DNA of 37,128 nt from Candidatus Nomurabacteria bacterium. Its GTDB lineage: Bacteria; Patescibacteriota; Minisyncoccia; Phycocordibacterales; SBAW01. A program made the position numbers and the translations under genes. The first letter of the stretch is position 1. Each line of letters opens with the position of its first letter. Shown piece by piece: positions 23,126 through 29,476 of the stretch. Location of the stretch: the NCBI GenBank assembly GCA_943348815.1, contig CALQYT010000002.1:1-37128 (forward strand). Reading direction: 5' to 3'. The notes beneath the pieces were generated by a model. That model made no database searches, was not told where the DNA came from, and saw nothing but the letters and a program-made list of their open reading frames with translations.

Positions 23126-24511
23126 ATGAAGCTTCGTGCTTTGTTCCTTTTTGCCGCACTATTTCTTTTTGCACCACAGGTGCACGCGCAGAGTGCCACC
23201 TGTATTATGCAAGCGACCCCGGCCACGGTAGTGCGTGGGGGCAGTTTTACGCTCAAATGGCAAGCCAATGTCTCGGCCGGCACCATTACGGGTGTTGGTA
23301 ATGTTTCTTCCACCGGAGCAATAAATTTAATCCCGGTCAACTCAACCCGCTATGTGGGGACCTTTCAGGCGGTGGGCGGTACCGCAACCTGTAGTGCGAT
23401 CGTGGTGGTGCTCGAACCTAACGGCACCGCAAGCCCAGTAGGTGATGCGGTGGGTACCGTGCAGGCCCCTGGTACTGTTGCTCCACCTGCGGCTATTACC
23501 AACACCGACACGATGGCCCCGGCACCTGTATTGCCTGCCGGATCGACGCTAACGCCCAACAACACAAAACCGACGGGGCTTATACCGTGCACCGGCCTCA
23601 ACTGTCAGGCGTGCGACTTAGCCGCGCTCGCACAAAAGGTTATCAACTTTTTGCTTGGGCTCTCTATCCCCATCGCGGCGGCACTCTTTGCGTGGGCGGG
23701 AGTACTCTTCTTTTCTTCAAGTGCGGTGGACAAACTTGATAAAGCACGCAGCATCTTTACTTCGGTACTCATCGGGTTCGGCATTGTGCTCGGCGCATGG
23801 CTAGCGGTCGAAACAGTTCTTAAGACCGTGCTCGATCCCACTTATTACAAAAATTGGAATACGATTGAATGTGTTTCGCCTACTCGACGTCCGATGGGGT
23901 TGACAATCAACGATCTTCTAAGCAGCCTCCCTATCTTGAATAGTAATACCCCGGCTCCTCCTATATCGGTCGGCGGCATATCATACAATGCTGCAGGGAC
24001 CGTGGAGGCCGGATGTCGCGAGGGAGACGCAAAAAGCACCACGGACGGCAAATGTTATGCCTATGGTGCTACCGAAGGCTATGATCCCGTCCCTGCATCC
24101 CAGCTTAATGCTCCCAAGGGCGATTGTTCCGCGACCGCACTTGCAAGTTCTTGGGGGGATAATGCGGCAGCCATGTCATGTATTACACAGAAGGAGAGTG
24201 GCTGTGTGGTAGATCGCCCAAGCCAGTCTGACAGAAGTAATATAGACAAGACTGTATTTTCCTCTGGTCTCTATCAAATCAACATCAGCGCGAACTACAT
24301 GCAGTGTGATGGATTTAATGGAGGACAAAAAGTTGACTGCCCGAGGGCGTTCAATGGTCGCAATTACAACAGTACAATAGCCGATCAAGAAAGGTACACT
24401 CAATGCATCAACATGGCTAACGACTTTGGTTGTGCCACCCAAAACGCGCAGCGTATTTGGAATACTCAAGGACCCCGGGCGTGGAGCACGGCTTCAGCAT
24501 GCGGCCTATGA
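23126..24511 (+). CDS. Exported VirB2/TrbC-like protein fused to a lysozyme-like domain
   Basis: The 461-residue protein has, in order: a signal peptide (1-22); an Ig-like, beta-rich segment (about 24-95); a Pro/Thr linker; a cysteine pair LNCQAC before two membrane helices (about 166-190 and 208-228) with a charged loop SSAVDKLDKARS, as in VirB2-like proteins; and a C-terminal lysozyme/transglycosylase-like domain (about 338-461). In that last domain Glu357 in ITQKESG and the motif SGLYQIN at 380-386 match the catalytic glutamate and G-L-Y-Q-I-N of SLT/lysozyme folds, with many cysteines. It could open the cell wall for a pilus or secretion device. A TATGAT box lies 6 nt before the ATG. Confidence 0.7.
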   Translation: MKLRALFLFAALFLFAPQVHAQSATCIMQATPATVVRGGSFTLKWQANVSAGTITGVGNVSSTGAINLIPVNSTRYVGTFQAVGGTATCSAIVVVLEPNGTASPVGDAVGTVQAPGTVAPPAAITNTDTMAPAPVLPAGSTLTPNNTKPTGLIPCTGLNCQACDLAALAQKVINFLLGLSIPIAAALFAWAGVLFFSSSAVDKLDKARSIFTSVLIGFGIVLGAWLAVETVLKTVLDPTYYKNWNTIECVSPTRRPMGLTINDLLSSLPILNSNTPAPPISVGGISYNAAGTVEAGCREGDAKSTTDGKCYAYGATEGYDPVPASQLNAPKGDCSATALASSWGDNAAAMSCITQKESGCVVDRPSQSDRSNIDKTVFSSGLYQINISANYMQCDGFNGGQKVDCPRAFNGRNYNSTIADQERYTQCINMANDFGCATQNAQRIWNTQGPRAWSTASACGL

Positions 24512-24524
24512 TAGAATTTAATAA

Positions 24525-25088
24525 ATGAAATACGCGGTGGTTATAGGTGGGATAGTAGTAGCGCTGGCGGCTTTTGTCGCGATGTTTGTATGGCTTAGTT
24601 CGAGCTCTGCGCCAAAACCCGCGCCGAGCGATAATTCAAATAACACCAGTATCTACAACAACGACAATACGTCGGTTGTCCCCACTCAATCTCCAACCAC
24701 CACTCAGCAGGGACAGGTGGCTGTTGCGTCTGCTTCTGGCGGCTCGCTTGTGGTGCATGATTTTACCAAAGATTCCCGTGTTGTAGTCGACCCGCATAAT
24801 GCTGGACACTACCACTTGGCCGGAGGCGCAGGTCTCGATCAAGTCGACGCACCGTACCTGATTGTCTATGTTGCCTCGGACCAGAGCTTTACCATCTCGC
24901 TCGAAAAGGAGCCGCTTTCACAGACCCGCTTGGATGCCGAGGCATATCTGATGCAAATGCTCGGGATTTCGAAGCGGGATATGTGCTTGCTGCGCTACTC
25001 AGTTTTGGTACCAAACGATGTAAGTGAGATTTATTCAGGCAAAAACCTCGGGTTTAGTTTCTGCCCCGGGGCGGTCGTGCTCCCGTAG
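24525..25088 (+). CDS. Membrane-anchored exported protein, unknown function
   Basis: The 187-residue protein has one N-terminal membrane helix (about 4-25), a Ser/Asn/Thr/Gln-rich linker to about 68, and an outer domain of about 115 residues with strands LIVYVASDQSFTISL and LGFSFCPGAVVLP. It has two cysteines (C153 region and near the C-terminus) that could pair. It lies 13 nt after the lysozyme fusion; a TAGAAT box (24512-24517) ends 7 nt before the ATG. No family was recognised, though its position suggests a role with the preceding protein. Confidence 0.55.
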   Translation: MKYAVVIGGIVVALAAFVAMFVWLSSSSAPKPAPSDNSNNTSIYNNDNTSVVPTQSPTTTQQGQVAVASASGGSLVVHDFTKDSRVVVDPHNAGHYHLAGGAGLDQVDAPYLIVYVASDQSFTISLEKEPLSQTRLDAEAYLMQMLGISKRDMCLLRYSVLVPNDVSEIYSGKNLGFSFCPGAVVLP

Positions 25089-25094
25089 AGCCTG

Positions 25095-25113
25095 CCCTGA
25101 GCTTGTCGAAGGG
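25095..25113. repeat. CCCTGAGC-TTGTCGAAGGG palindromic repeat
   Basis: CCCTGAGCTTGTCGAAGGG is a single copy of the interspersed palindrome (CCTTCGACAAGCTCAGG on the other strand) known from many unrelated bacterial genomes. It is intergenic, just after a stop codon. Confidence 0.7.
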
Positions 25114-25148
25114 TTGCGCAAAAAAGCCTTAAGGTATATTCTTTTGGC

Positions 25149-25307
25149 ATGTCACAAGACCGCCTCATAAAATTGCAGTGCTCCAAATGCAAGCGCATTA
25201 ACTATTGGAGCTCCAAAAATAAGAAACTCGTTACCCGCAAAATTGAACTTAAGAAATTTTGCAAATGGTGCAAGGTTGCGACCGTGCACAAAGAGGCTAA
25301 AAAGTAG
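25149..25307 (+). CDS. rpmG: 50S ribosomal protein L33
   Basis: The 52-residue protein is a zinc-ribbon L33: C11-SKC14 and C41-KWC44 pairs with the typical INYWSSKNKK and ELKKFCKWC motifs and a VHKEAKK end. L33 sits near the E site of the 50S subunit. The TATATT box (25135-25140) ends 8 nt before the ATG. tRNA-Trp follows 14 nt after the stop and may be cotranscribed. Confidence 0.92.
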   Translation: MSQDRLIKLQCSKCKRINYWSSKNKKLVTRKIELKKFCKWCKVATVHKEAKK

Positions 25308-25321
25308 TATTCTTAGCCCAC

Positions 25322-25392
25322 GGGCGATTGGTGAAATGGTATCACAACGGTCTCCAAAACCGTTAGTGGAGGTTCGATTCCTCCATCGCCCG
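25322..25392 (+). tRNA. tRNA-Trp (anticodon CCA)
   Basis: The acceptor GGGCGAT/ATCGCCC with discriminator G73 and anticodon stem ACGGT/ACCGT with loop CTCCAAA give tRNA-Trp(CCA). The 3' CCA is not encoded. Its 3' half (25363-25392) overlaps the end of miaA on the opposite strand. Confidence 0.94.
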
Positions 25393-26271
25393 CAGAAAGT
25401 TTTTGACGTGCAAAAGGGCCTCTGATTTATTCCCGACCCAGTTAATATCTTTGTTGCGCACAAACCACCGCATCTGGCGTTTAGCGTATTGATTGATCTC
25501 GCGTTCCAGTTGCAACTTGAATTCTTGTTTAGTTAGTTTGTTTTGTAATAAACGCGCCAAGTAACGATACTCGAGCCCCAACTGCTCCATGCGTTTGTAC
25601 GACAAGCCGCCAGCGTGTAATTTTTTCGCCTCGGCTATCATCCCTGCTCCTATTCGTGAGAATAGGCGAATACGGATGTTCTTTTTTAGTTTTTCTGGGG
25701 TAGGGGATAGTCCAAGCCACAACACCTCGTACTTTGGTTCTGGGTTAGCGGGCGGATTTTTACCCAACGCTTTAGCTATCTCTATTGCACGCACCAAGCG
25801 GCGTGGGTTTTGCTTTTCGATAGTTTTGGCGCGCGCCGGGTCGATTTTTTGCAGCAGTGCGTACAGTTGTACCGCACTTTTTTTCTCTAGCTTTTTTCGC
25901 AGGGTAGGTTTGGGTGGCACCTGCGGGTAGCTCATGCGCCCGAGCAGCATGTCTACATACAGTCCCGTCCCACCTACTACCAATATCGTTCTATCGTTTT
26001 GCAAAATGTTAGAACATGCGCGGTCAGCGTGTTTAATAAAATCGTCCACTGAAAATTGTTTTTTAGGCGAGACAACGTCGAGTAGGTGATGCTTCACCCC
26101 CTGCATTTCTTTTTTGGTCACCTTGCCTGTCGCTATATTTAATCCTTTATAAACCTGCCGTGAGTCGGCCGAAATAATCTCCCCATTTATTTTTTTAGCA
26201 AGCCAAATACCCAAGGCGCTTTTGCCCGATGCGGTAGGACCAACAATGGCTATCACTTTCGGTTTAGGCAC
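25363..26271 (-). CDS. miaA: tRNA dimethylallyltransferase
   Basis: MiaA adds a dimethylallyl group to A37 of tRNAs reading UNN codons. The 302-residue protein has the P-loop GPTASGKS near the N-terminus, DSRQVYKG, VGGTGLYVDMLL, and the C-terminal WFVRNKDINW. The start at 26271 is a GTG placed 6 nt after TACAAG on the minus strand; a TTG at 26289 adds six residues and is the alternative. The last nine residues and stop are antisense to tRNA-Trp. Five of the seven tRNAs in the window carry A36-A37-A38, as MiaA requires. Confidence 0.92.
   Translation of the reverse strand: MPKPKVIAIVGPTASGKSALGIWLAKKINGEIISADSRQVYKGLNIATGKVTKKEMQGVKHHLLDVVSPKKQFSVDDFIKHADRACSNILQNDRTILVVGGTGLYVDMLLGRMSYPQVPPKPTLRKKLEKKSAVQLYALLQKIDPARAKTIEKQNPRRLVRAIEIAKALGKNPPANPEPKYEVLWLGLSPTPEKLKKNIRIRLFSRIGAGMIAEAKKLHAGGLSYKRMEQLGLEYRYLARLLQNKLTKQEFKLQLEREINQYAKRQMRWFVRNKDINWVGNKSEALLHVKNFLRAMEESNLH
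25989..26014. promoter_or_regulatory. Distal copy of the ArsR operator inside miaA
   Basis: TTCTA-TCG-TTTTGCAAAA-TGT-TAGAA has the same arms, core and spacing as 4229-4254, extended by one more pair (G...C). It encodes part of NILQNDRT in miaA. Twenty fixed positions make chance unlikely, but a function at this place is unproven. Confidence 0.45.
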
Positions 26272-26298
26272 GACTTTCTTGTAGCACAATTTGTAATT

Positions 26299-26321
26299 AA
26301 AAACACGGTATCGCTACCGTG
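26299..26321 (-). terminator. Terminator of the pyrE-like gene
   Basis: On the minus strand CACGGTA (26321-26315) and TACCGTG (26310-26304) form a hairpin followed by TTTTT. The stop codon of the gene lies at the hairpin, as at 8667 and 35413. Confidence 0.8.
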
Positions 26322-27063
26322 TGTTGAGGCCTTTTGCTACTCGCCACGCATTCACGCGGCGGTTGGTTTCTTGATAGTATTCCGCCGGCCACACACCGAG
26401 ATGTACGAGCGCGGCGATCATGTCTCGCATCCGGTACAACACCAGACCGTTCGTATATCCTGCGTCGCTGAGTGCCTCGGTGCCGCCGAGCTCCCAGTCG
26501 GCAAAGGCGATGTGCCACATCTCCTTGGTCGGATATCCGTCTTCTTCGAGATGTTTGAGGTGATCGAAGTAGGCCTTTGCCGTTGAAACGACGTTCTCAA
26601 CCGTGGCGGGGCTGTAGTGCTCCAGCTCAGGCGGTCCCGCCCACATGGTGTCCGCGGTTTTGCCGTGGCCTTTCTTGAGCTCACTGCGCAGCTGCCGGAA
26701 GCAGATGGTTGAGGTCAGTTGGCGTTGTGGATCAAAGGATGCCATTGCCGCCGCCTGTGCGAGAGGAGTACCGGCGGTGGGGATTCCGATCAAGCAGAAC
26801 TTGGGCCCATGCGTGGGCCGAAGCCCCAGTATTGTCTTTTTGATCTGGTGACCCGCTCGCAGCAAGAGTGGGACATTATGGGTCAGGTCGCTTCTCATGC
26901 GCAGATAGACGTTGCACTGAAATCCTGAATTGAAGGTGACCTCCTTGTCACTCCACTCGATAGTCCTGTTGGCCTCCATCTCCTGGATGAGGAAAAGATC
27001 GTAGTAGTCGAGGATTTGACCCGACGGGGCACGAAACTTCTCGTGCCGGGGGATATTTAACAT
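26314..27063 (-). CDS. Orotate phosphoribosyltransferase-like protein
   Basis: OPRT joins orotate and PRPP to give OMP. The 249-residue protein shows the type I phosphoribosyltransferase core: FCLIGIPTAGTPLAQAAA at 89-106, ICFRQLRSELKKGHGK at 120-135 (the mobile loop), and VENVVSTAKAYFDHLKHLEEDGY at 155-177 in place of the PRPP motif. In that motif the usual E/D-D-x-x-T-T-G-G is EN-VVSTAKA, so one acid and both glycines are lost. The neighbour pyrF performs the next step. A strong SD (AAGGAG) precedes the ATG. Assignment to pyrE is probable, activity uncertain. Confidence 0.7.
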   Translation of the reverse strand: MLNIPRHEKFRAPSGQILDYYDLFLIQEMEANRTIEWSDKEVTFNSGFQCNVYLRMRSDLTHNVPLLLRAGHQIKKTILGLRPTHGPKFCLIGIPTAGTPLAQAAAMASFDPQRQLTSTICFRQLRSELKKGHGKTADTMWAGPPELEHYSPATVENVVSTAKAYFDHLKHLEEDGYPTKEMWHIAFADWELGGTEALSDAGYTNGLVLYRMRDMIAALVHLGVWPAEYYQETNRRVNAWRVAKGLNTR

Positions 27064-27154
27064 CGCTCACGCTCCTTGGGTTAAAGGTACGGGGAATTCG
27101 CCTACACAGTAGCATGCACTTATAAAATTAAAAGCACCTATTTATTGGGTAGGG

Positions 27155-27183
27155 TATACTGCGGCTGGAACCAACGCGAGGTG
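27155..27183 (+). promoter_or_regulatory. -10 box and SD of the 27190 gene
   Basis: TATACT (27155-27160) predicts transcription start near 27167 and a leader of about 23 nt carrying GAGGTG (27178-27183), 6 nt from the ATG. No clear -35 was seen. Confidence 0.5.
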
Positions 27184-27189
27184 TTGCCG

Positions 27190-27378
27190 ATGAACGCAAA
27201 AGCGCCAAAACAACTGATGGTGGGTAGCCTAGTCGTTGAGTTTGAGCCGGGCGGCGGAGCAAGCTTGCGGTCTGAAAAAAACGGCGGGCCATGTTATACG
27301 GTTGCCGCCGATGATTGGCAAAAACTCATTGCCGCCGCCCAAGCGGGCCGTCTGAACCCTCCTGAGGATTCTTCCTAA
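27190..27378 (+). CDS. 62-residue protein between pyrE-like and pyrF, unknown
   Basis: The small protein MNAKAPKQLMVGSLVVEFEPGG... has two predicted strands (VGSLVVEFE and PCYTVAADDW), a C-terminal helix WQKLIAAAQAGRL and an acidic end. It is transcribed against both pyr genes, has its own -10, an SD and a terminator. No family was recognised. Confidence 0.55.
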   Translation: MNAKAPKQLMVGSLVVEFEPGGGASLRSEKNGGPCYTVAADDWQKLIAAAQAGRLNPPEDSS

Positions 27379-27381
27379 TCT

Positions 27382-27410
27382 CTCCCACTGCTGTGGGAGT
27401 TTTATTTTAT
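27382..27410 (+). terminator. Terminator of the 27190 gene
   Basis: CTCCCAC (27382-27388) and GTGGGAG (27393-27399) form a perfect hairpin with a TGCT loop, followed by TTTTATTTTAT. Confidence 0.85.
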
Positions 27411-27415
27411 AAATT

Positions 27416-27441
27416 AAAAACACCTGCCGATTAGGCAGGTG
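27416..27441 (-). terminator. Terminator of pyrF
   Basis: On the minus strand CACCTGCC (27441-27434) and GGCAGGTG (27428-27421) form an 8-bp stem followed by TTTTT. Confidence 0.85.
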
Positions 27442-27448
27442 TACTAGC

Positions 27449-28276
27449 TCATTTCTTCGCCCTGATGGCGCGATCGATCTGCTTAGTCGCGCTGTCGAGC
27501 TCGAAAGCAGGATTTGGCGCAAATATAATAGCCGAGCCGTTGTTGATGATGAGTCCGCCACCAGCTTCGGTGATTCCATTGTTGATGGTCGCGTCGACGT
27601 CTCCACCTTGCGTACCGATGCCCGGGACGAGGAACGGAAGTTCGGGCGCCATGGCCCGTATCTTTTTCATCTCCTCGGGGTAAGTGGCTCCAACCACCAG
27701 ACCACAATTGCCGTGCTTGTTCCAATAATCCTTGACCTGCCTCGCCACGAACTCATAGATGTAGCGAGAAGTGTGCAGGTTTTCTGGTCCCTGGAACTCG
27801 TTTGAACCCTTGTTGCTGGTCTTGCAGAGAATGAAGAATGCCTTGTCCTTGCGGTCTAGCAGCGACTGCATGGCCTCTTGCCCCATGTAGTTGTGGAGCG
27901 TGATGGCATGTGCCCTGCAGATTCCAAAGGCAAAATCGGCGTACCAGTCGTTCGTGGTTCCGATATCGCCCGTCTTCTGGTCGATCGCGTACGGAATGTT
28001 CGGGTGATTGGCCCAAAGATACGCGCAGGTTTCCTCCAGCGCTTTGATGCCTTGATGCCCGCTTTGGAGGTAGGCACCAAGGTTTAGCTTGTAGCAAAGC
28101 GCTTGGCTGTGGGTTTGCTGGATGATGCTGCGATTGAACGCGAGGATACCATCAGCTGCCCCCGCATCGCGAAACCGCACGGGCAGTTTGTTGAAGACCG
28201 AATCGAGTCCAACGCAGACTCGTTTTCCTTCTGCCCAGCGCCCATCTGTCATGTTAAAGAACGGATTTTTTGCCAT
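27449..28276 (-). CDS. pyrF: Orotidine 5'-phosphate decarboxylase (PyrF type 2)
   Basis: PyrF decarboxylates OMP to UMP. The 275-residue TIM barrel has VGLDS at 22-26, YKLNLGAYL at 62-70, the catalytic DQKTGDIG (Asp99, Lys101, Asp104), VVGATYPEEM, and the phosphate loop VPGIGTQGGD, then an NNGSAII strand. The ATG at 28276 lies 6 nt after a GGAGGG SD; the ATG at 28288 includes the SD and is not used. The presence of only pyrE-like and pyrF fits salvage of orotate in a host-dependent cell. Codons favour AAG and TTC. Confidence 0.9.
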   Translation of the reverse strand: MAKNPFFNMTDGRWAEGKRVCVGLDSVFNKLPVRFRDAGAADGILAFNRSIIQQTHSQALCYKLNLGAYLQSGHQGIKALEETCAYLWANHPNIPYAIDQKTGDIGTTNDWYADFAFGICRAHAITLHNYMGQEAMQSLLDRKDKAFFILCKTSNKGSNEFQGPENLHTSRYIYEFVARQVKDYWNKHGNCGLVVGATYPEEMKKIRAMAPELPFLVPGIGTQGGDVDATINNGITEAGGGLIINNGSAIIFAPNPAFELDSATKQIDRAIRAKK

Positions 28277-28343
28277 GGAACCCTCCAATTGGCGTTGCAG
28301 TTCTGCGCTACGGTAGCATAGAACAAACTAGATGTTAACTTTG

Positions 28344-28427
28344 TGCCGGGAGAGAGAATCGAACTCTCATGACCTTGCGGTCGAAGGATTTTGAGTCCTT
28401 TGCGTCTACCAATTCCGCCATCCCGGC
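28344..28427 (-). tRNA. tRNA-Leu (anticodon CAA)
   Basis: The acceptor GCCGGGA/TCCCGGC, long variable arm and anticodon stem AAGGA/TCCTT with loop CTCAAAA give tRNA-Leu(CAA). CCA is not encoded. The possible pyrF promoter (TTAACA-17-TACCGT, minus) begins just after its 3' end. Confidence 0.93.
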
Positions 28428-28462
28428 ATATATCTCGCCGTTGCTATGTTAGAATATCGCCA

Positions 28463-29476
28463 ATGTCTCAGTTTTACAATAACGCGATTTTTTGGGTCGA
28501 GGTCGAGAAGATCCGCCCCAACCCCTTTCAGCCTCGCAAAGAGTTTGACGAAGCCAAGCTTGCCGACCTTGCCAAGTCTATTCGCCAGTACGGCGTGATA
28601 CAGCCGCTCACCGTAAGCCGCAAAGAAGTCGAGCGCCAAGACGGCGGCCTCCAAACCGAGTACGAGTTGATTGCCGGTGAGCGCCGCCTACGCGCGGCCA
28701 AACTTGCGGGGGTGCGCGAGGTGCCGGTTTTGATCCGCGCTGGAGAGGACGACGACAAAACCAAGCTCGAGTTGGCAATTATCGAGAATCTCCAGCGCGA
28801 GGATCTAAACCCAATAGACCGCGCCAAGGCGTTTGACCAGCTCATCAAAAAATTCGGCTTCAAACACGGGGAGATAGCTGAAAAGGTGAGCAAGAGCCGC
28901 GAGTACGTCAGCAATACGGTACGGCTATTGGCACTGCCCGAGGCGATGCAACAGGCGCTCTCGGACGGCAAAATAAGCGAGGGCCATACGCGGCCACTCC
29001 TTATGCTTACGGACCGGCCGCAAGAGCAAGAGACGCTTTTCCGCGAGATTATCCTTAAGCGCGTTACGGTGCGCGATGCGGAGTCTATTGCGCGGCGTAT
29101 CGCGACCGACCGTGTGCGCAAAAAAGAGTATATGTATGCGCCCGAAATTTTGCAGATGGAGCGCGAATTAACCGAGGCTCTGGGTACGCGCGTTGTTATT
29201 GAACCCAAAGAAAACGGTGGTAAGCTTTCGATCGACTTTATGTCCGAAGAGGATCTACGCGTAATTTTTAATCAACTTGCGGCAAAAATGCAGAACAATC
29301 AGCCGCAGCCTGCTCAGGAAAAAGTCCTCGGGTCTCCTGTCTCGGCCAAGCCGGAGGAGGCCGGCAGGCCAGACTATTTTCCTGACCAAGCTGCGGCAGC
29401 TCCGGTCGATGACCGCAGCAAAGAAGAAATCACCAAAGACGAAAATACGTTTGACCCTAACTCTTTTTCGCTCTAG
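28463..29476 (+). CDS. parB: ParB/Spo0J chromosome partitioning protein
   Basis: ParB is a CTP-dependent clamp that loads at parS for chromosome segregation. The 337-residue protein has the N-terminal domain with IRPNPFQPRKEFDE at 17-30, GERRLRAA at 72-79 (CTP-binding box), ENLQREDLNPIDRA, and a helix-turn-helix with VSKSREYVSNTVRLLALP. The C-terminal part is a Gln/Pro/acidic linker rather than a clear dimer domain, ending DPNSFSL. The start at 28463 has a TAGAAT box 7 nt upstream with extended TG. No parA is adjacent. The stop overlaps the convergent rel stop by 4 nt. Confidence 0.93.
   Translation: MSQFYNNAIFWVEVEKIRPNPFQPRKEFDEAKLADLAKSIRQYGVIQPLTVSRKEVERQDGGLQTEYELIAGERRLRAAKLAGVREVPVLIRAGEDDDKTKLELAIIENLQREDLNPIDRAKAFDQLIKKFGFKHGEIAEKVSKSREYVSNTVRLLALPEAMQQALSDGKISEGHTRPLLMLTDRPQEQETLFREIILKRVTVRDAESIARRIATDRVRKKEYMYAPEILQMERELTEALGTRVVIEPKENGGKLSIDFMSEEDLRVIFNQLAAKMQNNQPQPAQEKVLGSPVSAKPEEAGRPDYFPDQAAAAPVDDRSKEEITKDENTFDPNSFSL
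29344..29370. repeat. GC-rich imperfect palindrome in the parB linker
   Basis: GGCC-aa-GCCGG (29344-29354) and CCGGC-a-GGCC (29361-29370) form an inverted repeat encoding AKPEEAGRP in the flexible C-terminal part of ParB. It resembles the in-frame palindrome at 18186-18211. Confidence 0.4.

Noticed and set aside
25241-25265. Further copies of the TTTTGCAAAA core (for example near 7483 and 25250)
   Set aside because: They have one mismatch and no outer arms, so they are within chance expectation.
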